From Bacillota bacterium (GTDB taxonomy: Bacteria > Bacillota > Clostridia > Lachnospirales > Bianqueaceae), in the NCBI GenBank assembly GCA_017620135.1, contig JAFZQZ010000081.1, positions 20,795-84,794 of the forward strand: DNA of 64,000 nucleotides, written 5' to 3'. The position numbers and the translations under genes were made by a program. Position 1 is the stretch's first letter, and every line of letters starts with the position of its first letter. A model generated the notes under the pieces. That model was not told where the DNA came from, did not search any database, and saw nothing but the letters and a program-made list of their open reading frames with translations. Positions 54,112 to 62,166 of this stretch are shown here, piece by piece.

Positions 54112-54183
54112 GCTTCCAATCGGATTCGAACCGATGACCTACGCATTACGAGTGCGTCGCTCTACCGACTGAGCCATGGAAGC
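54112..54183 (-). tRNA. tRNA-Thr, anticodon CGT (reads ACG)
   Basis: On the minus strand a full cloverleaf folds. The acceptor stem is GCTTCCA/TGGAAGC (7 bp) and the D stem GCTC/GAGC. The anticodon stem ACGCA/TGCGT has loop CTCGTAA, giving anticodon CGT. The T stem is ATCGG/CCGAT with loop TTCGAAT. CCA is not encoded: the gene is followed by a T-rich run (54101-54111) that probably terminates it inside the end of malQ. Confidence 0.95.
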
Positions 54184-54195
54184 AATTGCCATATT

Positions 54196-54224
54196 ACTAT
54201 AGTATATTTTCTTTTCTTTGTCAA
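54196..54224 (-). promoter_or_regulatory. sigma-A promoter of tRNA-Thr
   Basis: On the minus strand, TTGACA (54219-54224), a 17 bp A-rich spacer and TATAGT (54196-54201), about 13 bp before the tRNA 5' end. Confidence 0.8.
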
Positions 54225-54249
54225 GTTATTTCTATCACAAGGAGGGGCT

Positions 54250-55503
54250 ATGCAGACAGAAACCAGGCATCTGAATATCCTCGTAGGACAGTCCGGAGGC
54301 CCGACGGCTGTCATCAACAGTACGCTCTACGGGATCCTGAAAGCCCGATCCGTTTATCGGGAGATCACCGGGATCTATGGGATGATCAACGGGATCGAAG
54401 GATACTTAAAAGGCAGTATGACCGACCTTTCCCTTTTGTCACAGGAAGATCAGGAACTGTTGAAAACAACGCCCGGCGCGTACCTTGGTTCATGTCGGTA
54501 TAAAATGCCGGAGGATCAGACTTCACCGATCTATCAGAAGATGTTTGACCGTCTCAGGGAAGATCAGATCGATATCGTGCTTTATATCGGCGGCAATGAT
54601 TCCATGGATACCGTAGCCAAGCTTTCGGATTATGCGCTCAAAACGGGATCACCCATCTGTTTCGTCGGTATTCCGAAGACGATCGACAATGATCTTTGTG
54701 AGACGGACCACACGCCGGGTTACGGCAGTGCCGCCAAGTTTGTGGCATCCAATGTACGGCAGATCGTCATGGACGCGGAAGTCTATCAGACGAAGGCTGT
54801 CACGATCGTCGAGATCATGGGAAGAAACGCAGGATGGCTGACTGCCGCCGCGAAGGCTGCCCGCAAGTATCCGGAAGATAATCCTTTGCTGATCTATCTG
54901 CCCGAAGTGAATTTCTATATGGACCGGATGCTGGATGATATCCGGGAACTTCTTAAGACCAGAAACGCGATCGTCATCTGTATTTCCGAAGGGATCCATG
55001 ATGATCACGGAACACTGATCTGTGAAATGGGAGGAAGATCCGCCACGGATGTGTTCGGACATAAACTGTTGGCAGGAGCCGGCAAAGTGCTGGAAAATAC
55101 GATCCGGCAGGAGCTTGGCGTTAAAGTAAGAAGCGTGGAGCTCAATGTCACACAGCGTTCCAGCGCGGTGGAAGCGTCTTTCACAGACGTGATGGAAGCC
55201 GTGGCCTGTGGTGTGAAGGGCGTAGAGCTGGCCATGGAAGGCTGGAGCGGCTTTATGGTCACCATGCACCGGACAGAGGACAAGGTCCTGTATGATATCG
55301 ATTATCGGGGAACCAGGGTCACCAAGGTATCCAATGAAGTCAAAAGCTTTCCGATAGAATGGATCACAAAGGGCGGAACGGATATCAGCGATGAGTTTCT
55401 TTCGTATCTGATCCCGCTCATCCAGGGGGAATCTTATCCGCCAATGGAAAATGGACTGCCCCGGTTTATTTACCGGAAGCAGTCCATCGGTCAGGAATTT
55501 TAA
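54250..55503 (+). CDS. pyrophosphate-type 6-phosphofructokinase
   Basis: Glycolytic phosphofructokinase family, 417 residues. Two sites point to PPi rather than ATP as phosphate donor: PKTIDND at 142-148 (Lys143, with catalytic Asp146) where ATP enzymes have PGTIDND, and GGND at 114-117 with Asp117 where ATP enzymes have Gly. Another conserved segment is VEIMGRNAGWLTAAAKAAR. The ATG follows AAGGAGG. PPi-using enzymes are common in anaerobes and make glycolysis reversible and cheaper in ATP. Activity cannot be proved from sequence. Confidence 0.9.
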   Translation: MQTETRHLNILVGQSGGPTAVINSTLYGILKARSVYREITGIYGMINGIEGYLKGSMTDLSLLSQEDQELLKTTPGAYLGSCRYKMPEDQTSPIYQKMFDRLREDQIDIVLYIGGNDSMDTVAKLSDYALKTGSPICFVGIPKTIDNDLCETDHTPGYGSAAKFVASNVRQIVMDAEVYQTKAVTIVEIMGRNAGWLTAAAKAARKYPEDNPLLIYLPEVNFYMDRMLDDIRELLKTRNAIVICISEGIHDDHGTLICEMGGRSATDVFGHKLLAGAGKVLENTIRQELGVKVRSVELNVTQRSSAVEASFTDVMEAVACGVKGVELAMEGWSGFMVTMHRTEDKVLYDIDYRGTRVTKVSNEVKSFPIEWITKGGTDISDEFLSYLIPLIQGESYPPMENGLPRFIYRKQSIGQEF

Positions 55504-55510
55504 AGTTATG

Positions 55511-55561
55511 ATGCGGTTATGACGAATTACATTTCCAGGAATTCGGCCATAGCCGCATTTT
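55511..55561 (+). terminator. terminator of pfk inside the end of the convergent gene
   Basis: ATGCGGTTATG (55511-55521) pairs with CATAGCCGCAT (55548-55558), with one G-U pair. Nested GAATT/AATTC lies inside the loop, followed by TTT. It spans the stop region of the minus-strand serine hydrolase gene. Confidence 0.5.
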
Positions 55562-56576
55562 GTATCAGGTGACGCAATCTGGTGAGTTTTCCGTTGGCAC
55601 GGGTCGGATGGACCCGGTTGGTCAGCAGGATGATATAAAGGCCGCTTTCCGGATCGACCGTAAAGGAGGTCCCCGTAAAACCGGTATGACCGAATCCGCG
55701 GTCCCCGAAAAGATCACCAAAGAAAGTCGGTTCCGGCCCGCTCATCTGAAAACCGAGACCACGGTTTTCATCTGTTCCCGGCGTATAGTTGACAGCAGCC
55801 AGATCCAGCAGTCTTTTCGTGATCAGCGGATAACCGTCCATCGAAAGCATCCGGCAGAATCGGATCATATCATTCAGTGAAGAAAAAACTCCCGCGTTTC
55901 CGGATACACCATTCAGAAAACGGGCATTCTCATCGTGGACGATTCCGGGAGGAGTAGGGCCGTTCAGTGACTGTGTTTCCGTAAAACAGATCGTTTCGTC
56001 CGGAGCGTACTGATCCACAGGACGATAGCCGGTATTTTGCATCTCCAGAGGTCCGAACGTCCATTTTTTTGAAAGGACATCCAGTCCTTCTCCGGTGATC
56101 TTTTCGATGATTTTTCCCAGGAGGATATAACCCATGCAGCTGTACGTGACGCCCTTACCGGTCTCATAGACGAGGGGAGCGTGAAGGATCGTATGAACTG
56201 CCTCTTCCGGAGTTTTGCATTCTTTCCAAAGGAAGATCTCAGCGGGAAGGCCGCTGGTATGCGTCATAAGATGACGGATCGTGATCCCTTTCTTATCCTC
56301 CGGTACGTCATCGAAGAAATCGGTCAGTCCGTCCAGTAAGGAGAGGGTCCCTTCCTCGATCATATGAAAAGCGCAGAATGTGGTTCCGAGTATCTTGGAA
56401 ACACTGGCCATATCGAATAATGTATCCGCGTCGACAGGGGCCGAAGAAGGATCATAGGATACGTTCCCGATCGTTTCCTTATACAGGATCCGGTCCTTTT
56501 TACCTACCGCGATCGCGGCGCCGCTGTAAACATGATCTTCCCATCCCTGACGGAACAGGTTTTGTGTCTTGCCCAT
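55527..56576 (-). CDS. serine beta-lactamase-like hydrolase (class C/esterase fold)
   Basis: A 349-residue member of the beta-lactamase/D-alanyl carboxypeptidase-like superfamily. The nucleophile motif is S58-V-S-K61. At the second motif it has Y145-S-C rather than the usual Y-x-N. A GHTGFTG segment near the C-terminus fits the KTG-like position. No signal peptide is visible, so it seems cytosolic. It follows anmK on the same strand, with AAGGAG overlapping the anmK stop, so the two are coupled. A role in cleaving muropeptide fragments is inferred from the neighbour; antibiotic resistance is not supported. Confidence 0.87.
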   Translation of the reverse strand: MGKTQNLFRQGWEDHVYSGAAIAVGKKDRILYKETIGNVSYDPSSAPVDADTLFDMASVSKILGTTFCAFHMIEEGTLSLLDGLTDFFDDVPEDKKGITIRHLMTHTSGLPAEIFLWKECKTPEEAVHTILHAPLVYETGKGVTYSCMGYILLGKIIEKITGEGLDVLSKKWTFGPLEMQNTGYRPVDQYAPDETICFTETQSLNGPTPPGIVHDENARFLNGVSGNAGVFSSLNDMIRFCRMLSMDGYPLITKRLLDLAAVNYTPGTDENRGLGFQMSGPEPTFFGDLFGDRGFGHTGFTGTSFTVDPESGLYIILLTNRVHPTRANGKLTRLRHLIQNAAMAEFLEM

Positions 56577-56587
56577 AAATGACTCCT

Positions 56588-57766
56588 TTACTGAGAGATC
56601 TTGCCCATTACGACCGGGTGAAGTGCGCCGGTCGCCGCAGGCGCGTTATTGCATACACTGTGGATCGCTTCATTCGCGAGGATCGCGAACGCGACCGCTT
56701 CTTTCGCGTTGCCGTCAAATCCGATATCTTCATTCGTTATGACTTCGATCTTTGGCAGGGCATCTCTGATATCCTGCATCAGGGCAGGATTCATGCTTCC
56801 GCCTCCTCCGACGATCAGCCTTTCGGGTTTGACAGGGCAGAGGTGATGGATCGAATAAGCGATCGTCTGCGCGGTAAACATGGTCACGGTAGCGAGGATG
56901 TCCCGGTCTGAAATGCCCATTTCACCGGCCAGACGGAAGATCCGTTCCACATATGCGTCACCGAAATATTCACGACCGGTGGTTTTCGGCGGAATGACCG
57001 GCAGATACGGATCCTTCATCAGTTCTTCCAGCAATCCGGTATGGATCGTACCGGAAGACGCTATGCTTCCATCCTTGTCATAATGCTGCTGTCCACCGGT
57101 GATCCTGGTGGTAACGGCATCCATGATCATATTGCCCGGACCGGTGTCAAAAGCGGAAAGATCTTCCAGTTTCCCTCCGGCGGGAAGAACGGTGATATTG
57201 CCGATCCCGCCTATATTCTGCAGGCCGACATTACGGTCCGGATCCGAATACAGGATATATTCCGTATAGGGGACAAGCGGCGCGCCAAGACCGCCGGCCG
57301 CCATATCGCGCACACGGAAATCGGAGACGGTGACAGCGCCGATCCGTTCAACAAGTCCGGAAGGTTCACCGATCTGAAGCGTCGCGCGGATCTTCTTTCC
57401 AAGATAGTCTTCGGGAACCGGGATGTGATAGATCGTCTGGCCATGTGTACCGATCAGATCGATCTCTGAAGGAGAAATACCTGCTTCGCGGCAAAGAGAA
57501 AGGACAGCTTCCGTAAACATCTCTGTAAGGTAAAAATTCATCAGGCAGATTTCTCTGGCACCGCCGAAATCACCTTTGGCTATTCTGATGATCCGATCAT
57601 GGACGTCTTTACTGTAGGCGGGAGAAACGAAAGCCAGCTGTCTGACTTTTGTTCCCGGTCCATGTCCGCTGATCCGGCAAAGGACCGCGTCCACACCATC
57701 TGCGGAAGTACCGCTCATCAGCCCTACGACAAGCTTTTCGTTTTTTTGTACTATATCCTGAAGCAT
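56588..57766 (-). CDS. anmK: anhydro-N-acetylmuramic acid kinase
   Basis: Phosphorylates and opens 1,6-anhydroMurNAc in cell-wall recycling, giving MurNAc-6-phosphate. At 392 residues it has the N-terminal GLMSGTSADGVDAVLC near 15, IGTHGQTIYHIP near 106, FDTGPGNMIMDAVT near 203 and the C-terminal VGGGGSMNPALMQ motif. The ATG follows CGGAGGTC. It is first in a two-gene minus-strand operon. MurQ is not in the window. Confidence 0.94.
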   Translation of the reverse strand: MLQDIVQKNEKLVVGLMSGTSADGVDAVLCRISGHGPGTKVRQLAFVSPAYSKDVHDRIIRIAKGDFGGAREICLMNFYLTEMFTEAVLSLCREAGISPSEIDLIGTHGQTIYHIPVPEDYLGKKIRATLQIGEPSGLVERIGAVTVSDFRVRDMAAGGLGAPLVPYTEYILYSDPDRNVGLQNIGGIGNITVLPAGGKLEDLSAFDTGPGNMIMDAVTTRITGGQQHYDKDGSIASSGTIHTGLLEELMKDPYLPVIPPKTTGREYFGDAYVERIFRLAGEMGISDRDILATVTMFTAQTIAYSIHHLCPVKPERLIVGGGGSMNPALMQDIRDALPKIEVITNEDIGFDGNAKEAVAFAILANEAIHSVCNNAPAATGALHPVVMGKISQ

Positions 57767-57769
57767 TGA

Positions 57770-57798
57770 TTGACCTCCGGAAAGTTTTGATATATACT
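57770..57798 (+). promoter_or_regulatory. possible promoter of the GNAT-mrnC-sigH group
   Basis: TTGACC (57770-57775), 17 bp, TATACT (57793-57798). The -35 box is also the reverse complement of the anmK ribosome site. Confidence 0.45.
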
Positions 57799-57822
57799 AA
57801 ACTATTGACGAAAAAAAGTCAA
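57794..57822 (-). promoter_or_regulatory. promoter of anmK
   Basis: On the minus strand, TTGACT (57817-57822), 17 bp, TAGTAT (57794-57799). Its -10 box lies on the same bases as that of the plus-strand promoter. Confidence 0.6.
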
Positions 57823-57836
57823 GAAAGGACTGCCGA

Positions 57837-58817
57837 ATGAAGCTTCTTGAATCCCGGAACGCGGACAGGGCTCTTGCCTTATATAACCAGTCCATCCGGC
57901 ATGGCGAACAAAACCTGAAGATCCTTACGAAACAGGAATTCTCCGACCTTTTCCTGACCCCTTCGAAGGATAATCTAACATTTGCTTCCTATACGGATGA
58001 TGAAAACGGATTTATCATCGGGACCTATGACGGTGGGATAGACCGTTTCTTTCTGACCATGCTGGTCGTCGATCCGGCATTTAGAAGAAAAGGGTACGGC
58101 TCACATCTGGTAGGTCATCTTCAGTATCAGATGGACGAACTTTCGGGCAAACTGTGCCATAAGCTTCCACCCATGGAGATCTCCTATTTCGATCCTGTCA
58201 ATATTCGATGGATCCTTCCCGGGACGAATGGACATACCCATCAGAATTCTCAGGGCGTGAAACTTGGCTCTCCCGCCCATCTTTTCTTTAAGAATCTTGG
58301 TTTCAGAGATTTTTCGACACAAAATACATATCATCTGCTTCTTTCAGATTATATCTGGTCAAAGAAAAGACTGGAGATCTATGAGGAACGCGCTGCCAAA
58401 GCGGGATTCTCTGTTGAGCTCTACGATCCCGAAAAGCATACCGGCATGCAGGATGTTGTCGATGATCTGAACAATGACCTTTGGAACTGGCAGATCCCTC
58501 AGGAAATGAATCGTCCGGAAGGTCCGAGGCCGATCGTGATCGTGAATGATCACGGACGTATCGGCGGTTTCGCCGGACCGATCGTTGTGGAAAATGATGG
58601 AAGATGCTGGCTGCTTGGGGTGGCAGTGCACTCCAGATGCCGCGGGAGCGGCTGCGCGACCCTTCTGTTCAACAGAATGTGTCAGGAATTCAAAGAGGCC
58701 GGATCTGTTTACCTGACGCTGTTTACCGGTGAAGACAATCCCGCGCGCAAGATCTATGAAAGCGCCGGAATGAAGATCCTGTATTCATGGGCTACGATGA
58801 GGAGAACAGGAATATGA
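57837..58817 (+). CDS. tandem GNAT-domain acetyltransferase, substrate unknown
   Basis: A 326-residue protein with two GNAT-like halves. The N half has the acetyl-CoA motif VVDPAFRRKGYGSHLVGHL near 82, and the C half has VAVHSRCRGSGCATLLFNR near 261 followed by NPARKIYESAGM. In the second motif the usual RGxG reads CRGSGCAT, still compatible with CoA binding. Tandem GNATs usually have one active and one structural half. It overlaps mrnC by 4 nt at an ATGA. In Bacillus the place before mrnC is held by cysS, so this gene is an unusual neighbour. Confidence 0.85.
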   Translation: MKLLESRNADRALALYNQSIRHGEQNLKILTKQEFSDLFLTPSKDNLTFASYTDDENGFIIGTYDGGIDRFFLTMLVVDPAFRRKGYGSHLVGHLQYQMDELSGKLCHKLPPMEISYFDPVNIRWILPGTNGHTHQNSQGVKLGSPAHLFFKNLGFRDFSTQNTYHLLLSDYIWSKKRLEIYEERAAKAGFSVELYDPEKHTGMQDVVDDLNNDLWNWQIPQEMNRPEGPRPIVIVNDHGRIGGFAGPIVVENDGRCWLLGVAVHSRCRGSGCATLLFNRMCQEFKEAGSVYLTLFTGEDNPARKIYESAGMKILYSWATMRRTGI

Positions 58818-59251
58818 GTGCTTTCTGTGAAGAGCTTAGAAAGAAGATCCATGCCTTAGATCCTGTCCTTGACCCGGAAAAGATCCGTCCGCTGGCGCTG
58901 GCATATCTAGGAGACACGATCTTTGATCTTTATGTTCGAAGTATTCTTGTCATGACCCGCTCAACCGGTCCGAAGGATATGCATATCGCCGCGTCGAACA
59001 TCGTCAACGCGGCTTCTCAGGCAAGGATCATCAAACGACTGCTGCCTTCTCTTTCTGAGAAAGAAATGGCTGTTTTTAAGGCAGCACGCAATCAGAAGCC
59101 ACAGACGCTGCCCAGAAATATGTCTCCGGTCGATTATAAACTGGCGACGGGACTGGAAGCTTTACTGGGATACTTATTTATTACAGAGCAGGATGAGCGA
59201 TTGATGGAACTGCTGGAACAGGGCGTAGAACTGCTAATTAAGGAAGGATAA
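58814..59251 (+). CDS. mrnC: Mini-ribonuclease 3
   Basis: RNase III-like endonuclease lacking the dsRNA-binding domain that matures 23S rRNA ends in Bacillota. ATG 58814 overlaps the GNAT stop and follows GAGGAG; an in-frame ATG at 58787 lies in the previous gene. The 145 residues contain the catalytic motif YLGDTIFDLYVR with D34. rlmB follows 3 nt later, the usual partner. Confidence 0.94.
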   Translation: MSAFCEELRKKIHALDPVLDPEKIRPLALAYLGDTIFDLYVRSILVMTRSTGPKDMHIAASNIVNAASQARIIKRLLPSLSEKEMAVFKAARNQKPQTLPRNMSPVDYKLATGLEALLGYLFITEQDERLMELLEQGVELLIKEG

Positions 59252-59254
59252 GAT

Positions 59255-59998
59255 ATGAATGAGTCTATACTGGCCGGACGAAATGCGGTGTTTGAAGCGT
59301 TGAAAGCCGGACGGTCGATCGAAAAGATCTATGTGCAGCAGGGCGCTCAGGGAGGATCACTGCCGGCCATTATCCGTATGGCCCAAAAAAACAGGATCCA
59401 GGTCCAGCAGACCAATCGTGAACGGCTGGACGAAATGAGCAGTGAGAATCATCAGGGCGTTGTTGCCGTGGTATCCGCGGCCAAATACCAGAGTGTGGAT
59501 GATATCATCGAAAGAGCACACCAGGCGGGAGAAGTGCCTTTTATCCTCATTTGTGAAAGTATTCAGGACCCTCATAATCTTGGCGCCATGATCCGTACGG
59601 CAGAAGCCTGCGGTGTTCATGGGATCGTGATTTCGAAACACCATGCGGTCGGTCTTTCCGATGCCGTAGCCAAGACAGCGGCCGGCGCGCTGGAATACCT
59701 GCCGGTCGCGAAAGTATCCAGCGTGGCCAAACTGGTCGATGAGTTGAAAAAGGAAGGCTTCTGGATCGTCTGCGCCGATATGGATGGCGAAAACATGTAT
59801 GAAGCGGATCTGACCGGGCCGACAGCGCTCGTGATCGGCGGTGAGCATGAAGGGATCACAAGGCTGGTGAAGGAAAAGGCGGATCACGTGATTCGAATTC
59901 CCATGCGGGGAACGGTCAATTCTCTGAATGCCTCCGTTGCGGCCGGTATTCTGATGTACGAAATCACCAGACAAAGGACGAACAAACAGGAAAAATGA
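59255..59998 (+). CDS. rlmB: TrmH-family 23S rRNA 2'-O-methyltransferase RlmB
   Basis: SPOUT methyltransferase of the RlmB/TrmH type. The 247 residues hold an N-terminal substrate-binding domain (ILAGRNAVFEALKAGR near 5). The knot follows with DPHNLGAMIRTAEACGVHG near 109, GGEHEGITRLV near 195 and SLNASVAAGILMYE near 225. It overlaps the sigma-factor gene by 4 nt. Confidence 0.95.
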   Translation: MNESILAGRNAVFEALKAGRSIEKIYVQQGAQGGSLPAIIRMAQKNRIQVQQTNRERLDEMSSENHQGVVAVVSAAKYQSVDDIIERAHQAGEVPFILICESIQDPHNLGAMIRTAEACGVHGIVISKHHAVGLSDAVAKTAAGALEYLPVAKVSSVAKLVDELKKEGFWIVCADMDGENMYEADLTGPTALVIGGEHEGITRLVKEKADHVIRIPMRGTVNSLNASVAAGILMYEITRQRTNKQEK

Positions 59999-60648
59999 AA
60001 ACAGATGAAATGCTTTGGCGGAAGATCCATGACGAAAAGCCCGGATCCGCTGCCTATAACAGGGCGCTGGAGGAACTGTGGGACCGTTATCGGGGTCTGA
60101 TCCGGAAAAAAACCAGAGCTTACTTTCTGGTCGGAGGGGATCCCGAAGACCTGATCCAGGAAGGGATGATCGGCCTTTATAAAGCGATCATGGATTATGA
60201 TCCTTCCAAGGGGATCTTTGGCAGTTTCGCGTCCCTCTGTATCGAGCGTCAGATCAGAACAGCCGTCAAGATGTCAGTCAGAGAAAAGCATCAGCCACTT
60301 AACCAGGCTGTTTCCTATTTTCAGATCGTGACGGACGAAGAAGGCGGCGAAACACAAATGATCGAAATGATCCCGGATCAAAAAGCGTTGTCGCCGGAAC
60401 AGATGGTCGTCGCGGAAGCGGAGCGGATCGATCTTCTCAAAGAACTGAAGGATCGGTTAAGCCCAATGGAATCAAGATTTTTCGAACTTTATCTGGCTGG
60501 GAAGGGATACCAGGAGATCGCGAAAGAGATGAATATCTCCGCTAAATCAGCTGATAACGCGCTGCAGAGGATCCGCAGGAAAACAGCGACACTGCTTTCC
60601 AGAGAGGATCCGGAAGAGAAGAGGAAAGGACAAAGAGTTGATCCATAG
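59995..60648 (+). CDS. sigH: SigH-type sigma-70 factor
   Basis: Alternative sigma factor resembling Bacillus SigH, which drives early stationary-phase and sporulation or competence genes. At 217 residues it has a region 2 with DLIQEGMIGLYKAIMDYD near 57 and FASLCIERQIRTAVKM near 80. A region 4 helix-turn-helix follows, with YQEIAKEMNISAKSADNALQ near 168. The mrnC-rlmB-sigH order matches the Bacillota yacOP-sigH neighbourhood, although yacP (NYN domain) is absent. No anti-sigma gene is nearby. It does not prove that the organism sporulates. Confidence 0.9.
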   Translation: MKTDEMLWRKIHDEKPGSAAYNRALEELWDRYRGLIRKKTRAYFLVGGDPEDLIQEGMIGLYKAIMDYDPSKGIFGSFASLCIERQIRTAVKMSVREKHQPLNQAVSYFQIVTDEEGGETQMIEMIPDQKALSPEQMVVAEAERIDLLKELKDRLSPMESRFFELYLAGKGYQEIAKEMNISAKSADNALQRIRRKTATLLSREDPEEKRKGQRVDP

Positions 60649-61600
60649 AGAGATACGACCGGAGGAAGCCGGAAGAAAACTCTTTCGATATCTGGAGATC
60701 CTTCTTCCCGGAGCACCGAAAAGCTTTCTTTATAAAGCGATCCGTATGAAGAAGATCAGGATCAACGGAAAACATCCGAAAGACGAAAAGATGATCCTGG
60801 ATGCCGGCGATCAACTCTTTCTGTTTCTTACCGATGATCAGCTGAAGGACTTTGGCTACACAGAGATGCCTGCATCCGTACCTGATAAGGCCGATATGGA
60901 TCATTTTCCCAAAGTTCCCGTCGTTTATGAGGATGACAGGCTGCTTATCGTCAATAAACCGGTCGGTATCGCAACACAGAAAGGGAAAAATGATCCGGTA
61001 TCATTGACGGAGATCATGCGTCAGTATTTAGCGGAACAGAATCCGCAATCCTCTTCCTCTTCCTACCATCCCTCCTTCTGTCATCGTCTGGATAAAAATA
61101 CTTCCGGTCTGCTGATCATGGCAAAGACACTCACATCTCACCAGGCACTGCAGCAGATGCTGGAAAAACGTCAGGTAAAAAAGTACTATCTGGCTGTCGT
61201 TCAGGGGATCCCGGAAGAGTGGAGACAGGAAAAAAGACTGATCCATCGATATCAGAAAGATCAGGCGAAAAATCAGGCTCTCCTTTCTCCCTGGAAAGGA
61301 GAGGGGACAAGGTGTGAACTCAAGGTTCGTCTGATCGATTCCTTTGACAGTCAGTCTCTGGTGAAGGTGGATCTTGTTTCCGGCAAAAGTCATCAGATCC
61401 GCGCGCAGCTCGCTTATGAAGGATTTCCGATCGTCGGCGACGGAAAATACGACGAAAGATCACATGTCTTCCGCCAGCAGCTCGTCGCGTATGAACTGTT
61501 TTTCGAAAGACCCGATGAGATCCTGTCGGATCTTAAAGGCAAACATTTTTACGCGGCGATCCCTGAAACCTGGAAAAAACAGTTTACGCTAAAAGATTAG
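60638..61600 (+). CDS. RluA-family RNA pseudouridine synthase
   Basis: Pseudouridine synthase of the RluA/RluD family. It starts at TTG 60638 with AAAGGA about 8 nt upstream, overlapping the sigma-factor end by 11 nt. The 320 residues have an N-terminal S4-like domain (about 10-75) and catalytic D152 in FCHRLDKNTSGLLIM. The C-terminal SGKSHQIRAQLAYEGFPIVG segment is typical. Target position (rRNA or tRNA) is unknown. Confidence 0.92.
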   Translation: MIHREIRPEEAGRKLFRYLEILLPGAPKSFLYKAIRMKKIRINGKHPKDEKMILDAGDQLFLFLTDDQLKDFGYTEMPASVPDKADMDHFPKVPVVYEDDRLLIVNKPVGIATQKGKNDPVSLTEIMRQYLAEQNPQSSSSSYHPSFCHRLDKNTSGLLIMAKTLTSHQALQQMLEKRQVKKYYLAVVQGIPEEWRQEKRLIHRYQKDQAKNQALLSPWKGEGTRCELKVRLIDSFDSQSLVKVDLVSGKSHQIRAQLAYEGFPIVGDGKYDERSHVFRQQLVAYELFFERPDEILSDLKGKHFYAAIPETWKKQFTLKD

Positions 61601-61601
61601 A

Positions 61602-61630
61602 CCCTCCCGAAAACGGGAGGGCCTATTTTA
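61602..61630 (+). terminator. intrinsic terminator after the pseudouridine synthase gene
   Basis: Perfect 8 bp GC-rich stem CCCTCCCG/CGGGAGGG with an AAAA loop (61602-61621), then CCTATTTTA. It is between convergent genes and may serve both. Confidence 0.7.
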
Positions 61631-61646
61631 TCTCAGTGAGATTCGT

Positions 61647-62060
61647 TCAGATCAGGCAGGAACGATAGTGTTCGGGGATCTCATTATCATCACAGCTCAT
61701 ACTGATGATGAAATGAATGTTATAACGATCGGCAACTTCAGCGACACGGTCGAGCAGCTCGCCGGTCTTCGCCGGATCGATCATACGGGCGTTTTTCAGA
61801 AGACCATCGATAAAAACGGTATTGATATCATAATCCTGTGAAAGAATTCCACAGACGAATCCAAAGAATTCGCTGCTGGTCTTCAGAGGATACTCAGCTG
61901 TCTGTACCAGACGGATAGAATAATCCAGACGGAAGATCTGGCTTTGATCCGCATCTACATAAACGATATGGCCGTCATTGGTCTTGGCCAGTGTATTTGC
62001 CATCTCGACTAATGTTTTTGTTTTTCCGGCGCCTTGTTTGCCGGTCACTAATTGAATCAT
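61647..62060 (-). CDS. small P-loop NTPase of unknown function
   Basis: I cannot assign a function. The 137 residues form a minimal NTPase: Walker A GKQGAGKTKT at 7-16 and a Walker B-like TVFIDGLL near 81. The end is acidic, SCDDNEIPEHYRSCLI. There is no membrane span. The ATG follows AAGGAGG, and the gene has its own promoter and leader hairpin. Similar small stand-alone P-loop proteins in clostridia are sometimes labelled PilT-like, which this sequence does not support. The neighbouring minus-strand gene encodes a C39-like peptidase. Confidence 0.8.
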   Translation of the reverse strand: MIQLVTGKQGAGKTKTLVEMANTLAKTNDGHIVYVDADQSQIFRLDYSIRLVQTAEYPLKTSSEFFGFVCGILSQDYDINTVFIDGLLKNARMIDPAKTGELLDRVAEVADRYNIHFIISMSCDDNEIPEHYRSCLI

Positions 62061-62090
62061 GGGGTCAATTCCTCCTTGAAAGAGATCCTT

Positions 62091-62111
62091 CGATATAAAA
62101 AGATTATATCG
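62091..62111 (-). promoter_or_regulatory. hairpin in the NTPase gene leader
   Basis: CGATATA (62091-62097) and TATATCG (62105-62111) form a 7 bp inverted repeat in the leader between promoter and ribosome site. It could be an operator or an mRNA stem. Confidence 0.4.
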
Positions 62112-62119
62112 TCAGACTA

Positions 62120-62148
62120 ATTATAGCATCGATAGAAGCTGATTTCAA
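62120..62148 (-). promoter_or_regulatory. sigma-A promoter of the P-loop NTPase gene
   Basis: On the minus strand, TTGAAA (62143-62148), 17 bp, TATAAT (62120-62125). Confidence 0.75.
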
Positions 62149-62166
62149 TCGTTTTACGTCCGGTTG

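Noticed and set aside
55527..56576. Beta-lactamase conferring resistance
   Set aside because: No signal peptide, the YxN asparagine is missing, and it is coupled to anmK.
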